Positions 1 through 16,939 of a DNA stretch of 64,000 nucleotides are shown one piece after another. The stretch is from Coffea arabica (lineage: Eukaryota; Streptophyta; Magnoliopsida; Gentianales; Rubiaceae). How positions within the stretch are numbered: position 1 is the first letter of the stretch; each line of letters begins with the position of its first letter. The stretch lies in NCBI RefSeq assembly GCF_036785885.1, contig NC_092326.1, positions 44,182,037-44,246,036 of the forward strand, written 5' to 3'. Under the pieces are notes generated by a model. That model was not told the DNA's origin and made no database searches. It saw nothing but the letters and a program-made list of their open reading frames with translations. The translations under genes were made by a program, and so were the position numbers.

Positions 1-1660
1 TCCACCGTCTTTGTAGTGTCTTGCTCAATAGTCTCATAGCTTTGTTCTTCTTCCATTCCCGACGGATGGACCTGTTCCTCCAAAGGAGTTTCCGCTATAA
101 CTATTCTGCTAATGTTCTATCATTTGTTTATTGCTCCAGGCTAACCGCCATATTTCCTCCTAGTTCTAATTCTTCTATGCCATAGGCCATTTCCATTGGG
201 AATATTCCACTAATCTCTTTTACTAGCACATCTAGGTTTTACTGTTTTCCCCATTAATCTTCTCGTTATTGGTGTTTTTGTTCTTTCTAATTCACACTTC
301 TTTCCTTCCCGAGCTTTGAAAAGCTTTTTAGGTGCTATAATCCCTCCATTTACATTCATTAGCCCACTTATCTTGACTGGGCTTAGTGTTTTTTTATCCA
401 TCCAAAAGCCTTGACTCCCCTGTTCTCCACTTTTCCTTGTTTCTTTCCCTTTTCTTGAGCTACTTCCTTGCACTGTATTCTTCCTCTTTTTCCCCTTATT
501 GAAGGAGAAATTCTGTGGTGATCCCGGTATATTAATTACTTTAGTTCATAAAATTTCCTTGGGGGTCACTCTTTTCTTGTTGCTCCTTTTCTACTTCTTC
601 TGCTTATAGAGCTTTAAAACATGACCCCTGCCCCAGTATCTGCTCAGCAGTTTCCATTCCCTGATCCTTTTTTCTGTTATCTCTTCTCCTCCATTTCCCA
701 CTAGTTGCCTCTATCCAATCTAGCATTTGGGTATGTTTCTTCATTCCAGACGGTCTAGGCTTACTTTCTCTTTGTTTTTGGGCCTTTACTTTGAGCCTAG
801 ATCTTTCTGCGTGGTTTGCTGGACCTTTTACTTCCTTTCTTGTTCTTCTTCCATTCGCAACCATCCACGGCCCAAATGGCAGGCTTTTGGATCCTTCATC
901 TCCATCCACCTTCCTCTCTGATTTCGGACTCTGGTTCTCTATTCCTTCTACTCTTTCATTTCCAACCTTTAGCCTCAGAACTCTGTAATGTGGCCATATT
1001 GCCAACATCCAAAATGGATTTGGTATAGCCCTTCGTACTCTACAACTTGAAGATCCTAATTTATCCAGACATATGGAATCTAGGGTTTGGTTAGATCAGC
1101 CTCTATGCATATTTTGTTAAATTTCCCTCTCTCAGCTATTAGAGTATTCTCATCCACTTTGACTGTCTTTCCTATGTTGTTGCCTACTGTCTTAAGGAAT
1201 TTCTCTGTATAATCTCAACCGGCAAACCTAATAGTCTAATCTGGACCATTGTCAAAGTTATCTTTTTTTTGTTTTGCTAGAAAATATGGTCTCCATTTTC
1301 TCACAGTAACGTAGAGCCTCTGTATCATCCATGGCCCTCCATCTAGGATTCTGTGGTAGTCCTCCTTTAACCTAACTCTAACAATGTAGAATCATTTTTC
1401 CATATCTATGCTTTCAAACTCTTGGTCTAGCAACCACATCTCCCAAAGTTTTTGCTCCAAAGTTCTAAGGCAACATTTCTACCCAATACTCTGAGTATGA
1501 GTGCCTTCCTCCACGGTTTCCACATCTCAAGTATGTCCCCCATGGGTACCGTTGGTTTTGGGAACTTCAATTTAATCTTCTCTGCAAATATGGCTTCATC
1601 TATTTCTCCATTTTCAAGCATGGTGTTATCCTCTTCTTCCTCAGATCCATTATAGAAAAG
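1..1660 (-). mobile_element. Decayed LINE ORF1 (gag-like), cut by window edge
   Basis: This is a minus-strand non-LTR retrotransposon gag-like region broken by frameshifts and stops. From high to low coordinates, 1621-1427 encodes a DUF4283-type piece (WKPWRKALILRVLGRN). Around 1050-980 there is a degraded zinc knuckle reading FGCWQYGHITEF in place of the usual CF.CG..GH....C. At 870-840 it reads FGPWMVANGRR, matching the FGPWM.V.RR signature after the knuckle of plant LINE ORF1 proteins. A basic, low-complexity tail follows at 770-210. ORF2 would lie beyond the left edge, so the RT fragment at 3925-5050 must be a separate copy. Family assignment is from remembered motifs. Confidence 0.7.
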
Positions 1661-1899
1661 CTATTTTTGTAGGAGTTCTTCAGTTAAACAAATGTAAAAT
1701 AAAATGGTTAGGCAAGAACTTGGATGGACCCAATCTGTGACTCACTTATAGACCGAGTGATGTATTAGTTTCCGCATCATCAACCTTCATGTTAATTAAT
1801 TTTAAATGTAACACCCCATTAGGTCTTCTACTAACAATGGGGACTAAATAAATCCACTGGATCAAAAACAAAGATGCAATCTAATTCAGGGACTCAAAA

Positions 1900-2440
1900 C
1901 AATTATGGAAAAATCTTTCAAAACAACTCATATTTCGTTAAATAAATTTTTTCATCCTTTACTTTTAAAATAATAAATTTATATTCTTTGCAAAATTATA
2001 TCAATAAAATTTGGTTCCAACTTAATTTTTTTTTTACCACTTTTTACCCTGAATTAATCACGTGATTCGCATATAATCAATTTTTTAGGGACAAAAGGCT
2101 AGACCTCATTTATGGTTAAACAAATGACCTAATTTATATTTCTTTTTACCCTTAAACGAGTAGGATTTGACCTAAATCATATTCATTTTTCTCTTAAAAA
2201 AGTGAGATTTGAGTCAATTTTTGCCATTAAAAAAAGTGAAATCTGACCTTTTTGTACATAAAAAATGATTGCATATCGATTACATGGTAATTTTATACTA
2301 AAAAATGATCAAAAACTTAAGTTGAAATCAAATTTTGCGATATTAAATTTCTAAGGAACGCAAAGTTAATATTTTAAAAGTAAATGATGAAAATTTTCAT
2401 TCAACGAAATATGAAAATGGTTTTGAACAATTTTCCCAAC
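1900..2440. repeat. Imperfect inverted repeat, probable non-autonomous DNA transposon
   Basis: The segment near 1903-2020 reappears in reverse complement near 2310-2440. Both arms carry CATATTTCGTT followed by ATTTACTTTTAAAATA-like sequence and a stretch ending in GCAAAA. The outer ends read TGGAAAAATCTTTCAAAAC on the left and, reversed, GGGAAAATTGTTCAAAAC on the right. The roughly 290-bp centre is AT-rich and has no ORF. This is the shape of a foldback or Mutator-like MITE. I could not settle the exact ends or a target duplication. Confidence 0.5.
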
Positions 2441-2515
2441 ATTTATTATGTTTTTGCAAGAGCATCAACACCTAGTCTGCTTCGCTAAAGAAGTGACTAA
2501 TATGGCATTCTAAAG

Positions 2516-2776
2516 TTTGATTGTTTAATGCCAATAAGATCCCAAGCTAACACACCGTTTGATTTCCCAAAGTAGGTTATCTATGTCTCTCGAATACGCA
2601 TTGCAAAAGTAAAATATCCATCTACCTTTAATCAATACAAAATACTTTGATTGTTTAATGCCAATAAGATCCCAAGCTAACACACCGTTTTGATTTCTCA
2701 AAATAGGTTATCTGTGTCTCTCGAATACGCATTGCAAAAGTAAAATATCCATCTACCTTTAATCAATACAAAATAC
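2516..2776. repeat. Tandem duplication of about 130 bp
   Basis: The unit starting at 2516 (TTTGATTGTTTAATGCC) restarts at 2646 and runs to about 2776. The copies differ by a few substitutions and one inserted T, so the duplication is fairly recent. No ORF or known element end was recognised in the unit. Confidence 0.85.
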
Positions 2777-2830
2777 TCCGCCACAACCATATTTCCTACT
2801 GCCGAGCCATCTATATTTTAACTTGATTCG

Positions 2831-3336
2831 TTCCTTCCCATGCTTGAAAATTTTCATCTGAGTAGTGTAGGTTTTTAACTGTTGAAAAACTTAGGTTGTG
2901 TTTGGATTGTATTTTCCGTCATTTTACATGAAAAAATTACTGTAGCGATTTGATATATGTGAGGGAAAAAGGTGATAGGAAAATGTGATCACGAAAAACG
3001 ACAATATTTTCCGACAGAAACAAGCAATCCAAACGAGGCTTTAGAATTCCATCTCAAAACCAATTGATAACAAGTGAAATGGCCTATCAACAACTTTTAT
3101 ATATGATTGAAAATCTTTAGAATATCAATGTGAAATATTCTACTAACACTTTTAAATTGACTCCTTCCTTCCCATGCTTGAAAATTTTCATGTGACTGGA
3201 GAGTAGGTTTTTAATTATTGAAAAACTTAGAATTCCATCTCAAAACCAATTGATAACAAGTGAAATGGCCTAACAACAACTTTTATATATGATTGAAAAT
3301 CTTTAAAATATCAATGTGGAATATTCTACTAACACC
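2831..3336. repeat. Local segmental duplication (two ~172-bp units)
   Basis: Unit 1 (2831 to about 3150) and unit 2 (3165-3336) share the order TTCCTTCCCATGCTTG, then a GTAGGTTTTTAA segment, GAAAAACTTA, and GAATTCCATCTCAAAACC through to ATTCTACTAACA. Unit 1 is longer only because the 147-bp MITE at 2894-3040 splits it. Unit 2 preserves the unoccupied site. Confidence 0.85.
2894..3040. mobile_element. Tourist/PIF-Harbinger-like MITE with TTA target duplication
   Basis: This 147-bp insertion lies between two copies of TTA (2891-2893 and 3041-3043). Its ends are inverted repeats: GGTTGTGTTTGGATTG on the left and, reversed, AGCCTCGTTTGGATTG on the right. The paralogous unit at 3165-3336 has the same flanks joined directly with a single TTA (3227-3229), which is direct evidence of insertion. 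A 3-bp TTA/TAA duplication with GTTTGG-type ends is typical of PIF/Harbinger MITEs. Related sequences sit at about 33797, 44343 and 44570. Confidence 0.85.
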
Positions 3337-3590
3337 CCTTTACAATCGTGACTTGACAAATGGGCTTAAAACCAAGTCACGAGAGAAACTATAAACAAGA
3401 TAACTGAATCACGAGTGAAACTACAGCTCACAAGGTAACAAATAAACTCAAAGCCCAGCTCTAATACCATTTTAGAGAACATGAACTGCCATTTCAAAAT
3501 CAATTGACAATGAGTGAAGTGATCTAACAACTTTTATATATTGCCGAAAACCCTTGGAATATCAATATGAGATATCAACTAATAGTAGCT
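3231..3590 (-). mobile_element. TRIM-like LTR retrotransposon remnant
   Basis: On the minus strand, a roughly 110-bp repeat (about 3586-3477) is followed by TGGTATTAGAGC, one base from the classical initiator-Met-tRNA primer-binding site TGGTATCAGAGC. About 140 bp of non-coding interior follows, then the polypurine tract AAAGGGG, then a second, diverged copy of the repeat (about 3337-3231) that starts with TG. Two short LTRs around an ORF-less core with PBS and PPT is the TRIM layout. Part of the LTR is also present at 3044-3150 through the local duplication. LTR ends are approximate. Confidence 0.6.
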
Positions 3591-3924
3591 TTTTTGAATC
3601 TGTTGTTGATATTTCATGGGCTAAGCATGATTCACGCTTTCTGGAAAATGCATCGTGTGGGCGCGGACGGCAGAACCCCCAAAAAGAATGACGAAAATCT
3701 CAACTCCGGGTGACCTGTAGACGGCATATTTAGTTTTCATGAATATACTTCCACCGCCGAATATGGTGAATGACATGACGAAAATCTAGATTCCACTTCC
3801 ACTCGAGCACTATACAAAAGGTTAGTAATTAAAAATTCAAAGAATTGTTGCCGATCCTTCTTCTTGACCAGCATTTGCCGCACACTGGCTGCCCATCTAC
3901 AATTCCCACGGAGACCTGCTTTCT

Positions 3925-5050
3925 AAACCTGCACAATTAGGACAAATATCAGTATCAATCAAATGCATATGAAATTTAAGGTTACGGGTCATCAATCCAT
4001 TGTGCAACTAGAGCCTGAGCAGTACACATTGCACCTTTCTGATCCCCTTCCTACCCACACTCTTTTCCAATGCTAAGTTTCATTTAGATTCCTATTAGAT
4101 CCATTAAGCTGATCATAAGCTGATTCGACGGTAAATGCTCCTGATTCAGACAGGCAACATCGAAGAAAATCCAAAATATCAGGATTCTGGATGAGAATAA
4201 TGGATCTGAGCTTCACCTTTGATACTTGAAGGGAGTAGTCCCTGCAGCATTATCCAATTCCAATCATTTATTCCACCGCCCTTTTGTTGGACTGTTCTCC
4301 TGGGATTGAAACATCCACTCACTGATCGGTACATTGAACAACCACTAATCAATCCAAAATCCTATTGTCTCTCCATTACCAAATCTCCACCTCATTCCTC
4401 ACCGTGTTACTACTTCAGCGTTACCTTCTATGCTTCTCCAGGTATATGACATCAACATACTCAAAGAGTCCCCATCCTCCTTGCAATATTTTCTAAAATG
4501 AAGTTTCTTTCCATACAACCCATCCTCAATCAATAACTTCCAACCAACCTTAGCCAGAGTTGCCTGGTTTAGTTGAGAGAGATGTCGAATATCTAATCCT
4601 TCTTCCTCTTTTTTCAAACAATCAACTTAAGAATGGAACATAGTCCATGGATAAGGTCTTTGGTTCTCTGCCATAGAACATCGCAAGGGTTGTATAGTCA
4701 TCACTCCCTTTACATTGTATACTCCATGTAATACCAGCAGCTTTGCAGCTACAAAGATTTCCAGAAAACCAGCTATGGGAGAGTGTATTGCTGGGCCAAG
4801 CAGCATGCTGAATAGAGGAAATACCTGTGGAGGCTGTATTCAGGTGAGATGTTTTGAACCATGTCTTGTGGTGTTTGCCACGTGGCCCACCTTTCACTAT
4901 AACTGCCACTGATTTCTGCCCCAAATTACGATGGGCATTGGTGGAAGTTCCTTGATCACAATGCGCGATGTCACCTGGTACAAAAATTGCAGCAATAGCA
5001 GAAAACGTGGTTCCAATTCTATTAATGGTATCAATTATAATTAACAAATT
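3925..5050 (-). mobile_element. Decayed LINE ORF2 fragment (RT C-terminus and zf-RVT)
   Basis: Minus-strand frames carry broken signatures of a plant LINE reverse transcriptase end. At 4617-4540 it reads KKEEEGLDIRHLSQLNQA, matching K.EGGLGIRDL..FN.A, followed by LAKVGWKLL. Near 4395-4330 it reads MRWRFGNGETIGFWID (W.IGNG.SI.FW.D.W). Near 4175-4110 there is SESGAFTVESAYDQL, and near 4010-3940 HNGLMTRNL with CPNC, the zf-RVT zinc finger. Frameshifts and stops interrupt all of it. The 4622-5047 segment is probably the connecting region. It is not contiguous with the ORF1 remnant at 1-1660. Confidence 0.7.
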
Positions 5051-5941
5051 CTTGGACTGAATTAGTCTACACCATATGTCTCAGATGCAATGCCCATTGT
5101 AGGTGGATCTTAATCCAGGGAAAAATGTGGAGTTGACAGGAAGTTAATACTTTGTGCAAGTCCTAATCACCAATGATGGGGTGAATGGTGAAGTCTCTGC
5201 AGGAAAAATGAAAGGATCAAAAACAGGATGGATAACTATGTGTAGAAACTGGGTATAGAATCAGCGATGCAGAATCAGACTCATGGGCAGCCCTTATTAC
5301 AATTTTTCCCTGATAAGACAGAGATTTGGTCAGACAAATGGTCTTGAGTTTGACATTATCAAACGGAGGTAAGCTATGTTCAGAAGTCGTATCCCACCCA
5401 CTCTAAAGTGTACGTCAAGATCAATGTAGAGATACAGCAAAGAAAGACCAAAAAATGCAGTGTATTTTATGGCAGGAAGGGCATATGCATGTCAACCTCA
5501 TGACTGTCCATCATGTGACCATTGTGGGGGAGATGGCATATATTGCTCACATAACCATGGGTTAGCTATTTTCTATTATTTTCCCATTTCTTCTTTCTAC
5601 AATCATTTTGATCTGTTTGCATCCTGAAATTTAAGTATTTTCAGGCACTTATTGTTCAAGATATAGATGCCATGCATCATTTCATGCACTTGCAACCAAT
5701 AACAAATTAAATTTCATGGTTTGAAAAGCATTAGCTGCAAAGCATAACCATTGCACTTGTCTCCATAAGTAAAGAGTTTAAAGTCACCAGTAAATTTGGC
5801 TACAAATATTTAAATAGCTCCCAGCCACTAAACAAAAAAAAAAAAGTGCAAGAACTTTCCTGACAGGGTAGAAAATGCTAAACACTTGCAATGGGAGGTG
5901 CTATCAGATTGCATCTAGCAGCTCCTGCAAGAGTAACCAAG
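5051..5941. other. Intergenic, no supported feature
   Basis: Ordinary AT-rich spacer downstream of the PPR gene. I saw no coding signature, repeat ends or RNA gene. An A-run lies at about 5838-5845. Confidence 0.5.
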
Positions 5942-7618
5942 TCAGTTTGAGCTCAATGAATATCCTTCTCCCTCTCCTTTCTCTTGAAAATTTAGAGATT
6001 GACCAAAATATTTCTGGGCTTCCAGTCGTAAAAAAGCTGAAAGACTTGCTTCCTCATTTGACTCTAAAGCATTGATTAATATCTTGAATGACAACTTATC
6101 CAGGTCACAACCTATAGATTTCATCAGGTAAAAGCACTCAACTGCTAGTCCAGTGAGGTTGAAATTTGCTAAAATCTCCAGCAATGCATTAAAGCCGTTA
6201 ATATCAGGCTCTAAACAAGGTTCCTTCTTCAATTTAATGAAAAGTAGTTCAACCTCTTCAAGCAATCCATTGCTTCCCAAAAGTGAGACCAATTCAGCAT
6301 ACAGTGATATTTGAGGCCTATACCAATACTCCTCCTGAATTTCTTCGAAAACCTAATTCAGGAAACGAAGGACACTAATAGATCAGACAATATCACTGTA
6401 GGCTAAATGTACCATTTTTCAGAAACAAAGGCACCCAATACTAGTCTAAGCCCCCCACCCCCACACCCACACCCACACCCCCCCCCCCCCAAAAAAAACG
6501 CCAGAATCTCAGACCGAGAAAGGGGGGAAAAATTACTGGTCTTCGTAATTTTTCTTCTTTGCGCAAATGAGCAAGAAGGTAAACCAGTTTTCACTCAAAT
6601 TTGAGCCTCAAGTTAGGCCCCTTTTTTTCGGCTGATAAAACAGAGAGATGAGTCAGTACATTCTTTCTTCTTGCTTGATCTTGTTTTGGCTGAAAAACAA
6701 TATATTATGGTTGAACCAAACAAGCAGCTTAAAGAGTAATTAAAAATTGTGAAATCATATTCAATCGATGAGCCTTTTCCAAAATTGTAGGTTGCTGTTT
6801 TGCACTTGGGCAGTAAAATTTTCTATTATCTCGGGCAAGCAATAATTAAGAGGTTCCATGCATAAAATGCAAGTACTTTTGGGATCTGATCCAACTCGGC
6901 TACCCAAAACTTGAGTGAATTGGAAATATAAGACAAGTTGATCCCTAAATTTTTATCTCACGCCATGGGATAAAGGATACCTCCAACCACAACATAATAA
7001 ATACACAGTTATTCTGGTTTCGGCCCCAGATTATGCTATCTGATCATCTGTATGGTGCATCCTCTATCAAGTATAGCCTTTTTTATCCACTTAGAAAAAA
7101 GTAGATAGGCACGTTTTAGTAAGGGGCATAAACCCCCTCCCCCCCCCCCCCCAACAACAACAAAAACAACAACAAAAATCCAAAACAAAATAAAAATAGA
7201 AGGGGGAAGGGGAAAAAGGAATAGGCAGTAAGAAGCAAACCTTAAGAGCCAAATAACACTGGTTCTGGCGAATGAGTTCGCGAAGAACGGCTATCATATC
7301 GAGCTTGAGCAAACGCCTAAAGGTGGTCTCAAGGGCAGGCTCCAGCGGACAACTACTAGTGGCTCTGGCCCGCTTGAGTGCCTGAACCGTTTGAATGGCT
7401 TCGATGCTGAGATTCCGGCCTTTCTGCAGCGGCTTCCTGTTATTGCTTCTGTCTCTCATGGTGGTTACAAGTGCATTGTTTCTATTCTTTCTACCATTGC
7501 TATTGTTTGCTGCTTCTCCCCCTAGCCCATGCGTAATTAAATTCCCATTCCCAATCCAAGCGGAATTAAGCCTGCTGGCAGTGGGCGAGTGCGATATCTG
7601 GGTCATACCTGAATTCAT
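5942..7618 (-). CDS. THA8-like short PPR protein, organelle-targeted
   Basis: Two exons: 7618-7241 and 6352-5942, joined in phase 0 by AAG|GTTTGC and TTAG|GTTTTC, giving 262 residues. The open frame continues upstream to 7783 but has no earlier ATG, so Met at 7618 is chosen. The first ~70 residues are rich in Ser, Asn and Arg, as in a transit peptide. Next comes NLSIEAIQTVQALKRA, then the helical LLKLDMIAVLRELIRQNQ. Exon 2 carries PPR-like helices (SLYAELVSLLGSNGLLEEVE; the stretch ending AVECFYLMKSIGCDLDKLSF). This layout matches THA8/THA8-like proteins, short PPR proteins tied to organelle group II intron splicing. Which THA8 paralogue, and whether it goes to plastid or mitochondrion, cannot be told here. 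The 888-bp intron contains C-runs at about 6478 and 7139. A Mutator-like element starts 197 bp upstream of the ATG. Confidence 0.85.
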
Positions 7619-7815
7619 TGTTGTCCCACAACACAGCCAGCAGCCGAGCCACAGCCCACGAGGAGGAGAAGGGTGGGAAAAGATCGCCTCCTCCGTCTCT
7701 GATTCTCTTTTTACTGTACAGCTGATTGTTGCAAGAAAAAAGAAGTGCAATTCTGCAATGAAGGTCCGTCTGCGGTCTGGCAATTGAGTTTTTTATGTGT
7801 TTGTTTAAAATTTTA

Positions 7816-8743
7816 GGGTTAAATGCAAAAAATCCCACAAACTAAATATTCAATTGCAGTTTACCCCCTAAATTATAATAATAGGCATTTTACCCCCTTG
7901 AATGATATGTTTGGACAAATCTACCCCTTTTATTTTAAGCATTGTTATTTTTCTTTTTTTCCTATCATTTTCTTTTTAAATTCTTCCTTTTTTTTCTTTA
8001 AACATTGTTTAAATAAGTAGACTAGATTAGTCAAAATTTGTTTATTTCTTAATTTTGTATGTCAATATTTTATAAAAAAAAATCTATGGAATACAAGATT
8101 TTTTGTCCAAATGTTGAAGTCAATGTCATTTAAAAAATTGAACTTTTCAAATGTATAACAACAAAATAGAGAATTTGATTAATCAATTATCAGTAGTATC
8201 AATAACAAAAAAAATGAACTACTATTGTTGTTTATTCTTATTTTTTATTTCACTACAAATAACAATTGCTAACTTTTCTTTTTTATGTGATATATAATAT
8301 GTTACTTTTATTATAAGTAGTTGAGTAACTGTGAACTCCTAATTAGTTTATAGGTACTTAAATTGTTAAATTACTAAATTAATACACTTTACAATATAAG
8401 CTTCATATATTTTGTAATAATAAAGAGTTTATGACAAATTATTAAGAATGAATTTAACAAATAAACAAATTAAAAAAGCAGTTTAAAAAATACTAAAATT
8501 TTTTATGTAAGTCTTTTCACATCGGAGAGAGACGTTGGCTAGTTCTATGATAGATGGAGAAAATAAATAAAAGGAAAAAATGAAAAAATCTAATAGAGAA
8601 AAAAAAAAAAGAAAGGATTTAAAATAGTAGGGGTAGTGTTATCCAAACATATCATTCAAGGGGGCAAATTGCCTATTATTATAGTTTATGGGGTAAGCTG
8701 CAACTGGGTATATAGTTTATGGGGGATTTTTTGCATTTAACCC
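7816..8743. mobile_element. Mutator-like non-autonomous element, copy A
   Basis: This 928-bp element has ~120-bp inverted termini. The left reads GGGTTAAATGCAAAAAATCC then TTTACCCCC; the right is its complement and ends GGATTTTTTGCATTTAACCC. It is flanked by 9-bp duplications with one mismatch, AAAATTTTA (7807-7815) and AAAATTGTA (8744-8752). The AT-rich interior has no ORF. It is near-identical along its whole length to copy B at 28680-29613. It lies in the upstream region of the minus-strand PPR gene. Confidence 0.9.
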
Positions 8744-8789
8744 AAAATTGTACTATAACTTACCGTAAAAGTTGCAGGGAACATTTTTT

Positions 8790-8930
8790 AAGTATGTAAA
8801 TTTTTGGATATTTTGAAGTATATAGTTTAAAAATTTTGAAAAGTTTTTTGAGATTATTGTAGTTCAAATTGTTAAAAAACTTGTAACAGACAAATTTGAC
8901 CAAAAAAAATTTGCTTGCCAAACAGGTCCC
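8790..8930. mobile_element. Terminal fragment of the foldback element family seen at 23561
   Basis: The sequence from TTTTGAAGTATATAG to CAAACAGGTCCC parallels about 24470-24588, sharing TTTTTTGAG, GTAG.., GTTA/TTAAAAAA, ACTTGT and the AACAGG.CCC end in the same order. Only one end is visible. The rest was lost or lies beyond the Mutator-like element next to it. Confidence 0.5.
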
Positions 8931-11083
8931 ATATATATAAAAATATTTTTTTATTATTATGTTAGGAATTAATTTTTCAGATATTAATTGTCCTGTGTTA
9001 TCAAATACTATCAGGGTTTACTAATAATTTTAGTAACAAACAAACAAATTAATAAAAATAATGTTATGGGATAAAGAGCAAAACAAACTATATTTTATAG
9101 GAATTTGGTACAGTAAACTCTTAAGTGTATAATGCCTTTTTCGACATTACCATCCCACAATGTTAACAATGTTATAGTTGATTAATGGTTTAGATGATAA
9201 AATGAAAATTAAAAAATGATGGTAAAGGACAAAGTGGAAAAGATGCGTAATGGACCCGTATGTCTAATGGCGATTTAGTTTCCGTCAGTTACCCGTTACT
9301 CGGTTGGATTACCTCCTCTATAATTAATTGAAATAGGTTAGAGTAGGGAGTAGAAGTAGGTGTAGATGACTCTTGCCATTTATATAGACGCTTCTTTTGA
9401 CAAGTGACAATTTGAATTTTTACTCCACTATTTTCTTTGGTTAGCAAAAGGTCATAAACTTTTCCCCTCCCAATTTCTCCTCTTCTTTTTCTTTTTACCT
9501 CTACCTTCAACCCTCATCTTCCTTTTTTTTCATCTTTCTTTTTTCACTTCCAATTTTTTCTTTATAATTAATTATACTAAAATTATTTTCTCACTATTTT
9601 TTAGGTGATTATTATTAATCATGGAGAGATATTGTAACAATCAACTGATTTATAATGCCACTTCCACCTCCATTAATTTTAACTCTTTAATTTAGTATTT
9701 TGCTTTTTCCCTTCTTCTTTTCCTCCATCCTAATTTTTCTCTACCTTCCCTCTTTCCACTCAATCAAATACATCTTTTCCTTTTTCCTCTGTATCAACTG
9801 AATGTATGCTTTTCTTGCCTAAGAATAGATATTTCTTTTCGTCCTTTGTTCAAAAATCATGATTCATGATCATCTCTTTTTTTTTTAAGAGAAATATAAA
9901 CAATAGATCTTTTATCTCCCTACCCTTACTATCTAGTATGTTCCATTTTTTTATTCTTATTTTTCCCCTATTTCACGCTACCAAATATGGACCTAAAATT
10001 TTTTCATTAATTGTATTTTATTTAGCCTTTATCATTTTTTTTTGCCTCTTCATTCTGTTACTAGGTTTATTTATTTATTTTGATTTGATCTCCTTGATAT
10101 TCATTAAGCCTTCCATTATTTTGGTACAGCAAGTCAATTCTCCTTTTGTGAGGTTTGTCTTAAATTTAAATGCAAAATTTGTATTTTGCAATTCTGATGT
10201 TTTAGTTCACTTTCAATGCATAACTAAATCTTGCACTTCATGTAGTAATTCATTGGTACTGAATTTTTGTGGTTTTTTTTTATGCATTGAAAAGCCTTCT
10301 ATTTCAAATTTCTTGCAAGTTTTATTGTGAATTGGTAAGATGAAAGTTTTTACATGATGATGTCTTGTTTGAAAAAGAAATAATGGTGAAAAATTCTATG
10401 CATTCGTAATTATAATAGCATGATATTTGAGCTTTATGAAGCATATATCATTTATGTTAATATTGAATTGATTTTGTATTTCTCACGTGCTTGATTTTTC
10501 AATTTTTTGCTATTATTTGTCCATACAATACAACAAGATATACCTCTACTATATCAAAATAAGCAAGTTGGAGCAAACTTTTGGAACATTACAGTAAAAG
10601 CAAACTTTACTTTTTAGGCTCATTTTTTGGCAATTATAATTGCTCTTTATTTGAAAGCAAATTATGGTATAATGAATTTTAGCAAGAATTTTATAGGTGG
10701 GCATAAGCGGTCGTCACATCAAGGTTATGCAGTAATGAAGAAAGGTAGAGCGCGCACGGAATACAATCCTGTTATTATACTTGCTAGACAGATGTGCACG
10801 TCATACAGATGGATAGGCCTTTAAGAATCTCATTCATGTGCTAATACCGTCATCCTCTTCAGAACGCAACGAAAGAAAAAGTTGAGGAATCCAGAAAACA
10901 AGCCACATAACGCGCTCAAGAGAGATGAATGTCTCCTATCAGCAAATGAAGCACAGTTTGACCGAAACTAGGCTATAATGCTTCAGACGTGCAGAGAGTA
11001 CGATAGCCGAGCAGACAGCACAGGCTTTCAGAACAGGCAACAGAGGCAAGAGATGGATGGCAAAACTAATCGATCAGTAGACT
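8931..11083. other. Intergenic, no supported gene
   Basis: AT-rich spacer with long pyrimidine stretches (about 9480-9860). The open frames here are low complexity and resemble no family. The last few hundred bases before 11084 are presumably the 3' UTR of the minus-strand glutamyl-tRNA synthetase gene; a minus-strand AATAAA occurs near 10650. Confidence 0.5.

Positions 11084-16939
<5,856 letters not shown>

Noticed and set aside
2516..2776. Possible CRISPR-like or satellite array
   Set aside because: There are only two long units with no spacers, in a plant nuclear context. It is a simple tandem duplication.
4219..4449. Plus-strand 76-codon frame
   Set aside because: It is antisense to the LINE reverse-transcriptase fragment, whose motifs are readable on the minus strand.
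7619..7783. 55 extra residues at the N-terminus of the PPR protein
   Set aside because: The frame is open but has no ATG. Starting at 7618 gives 262 residues, in line with THA8-like proteins.
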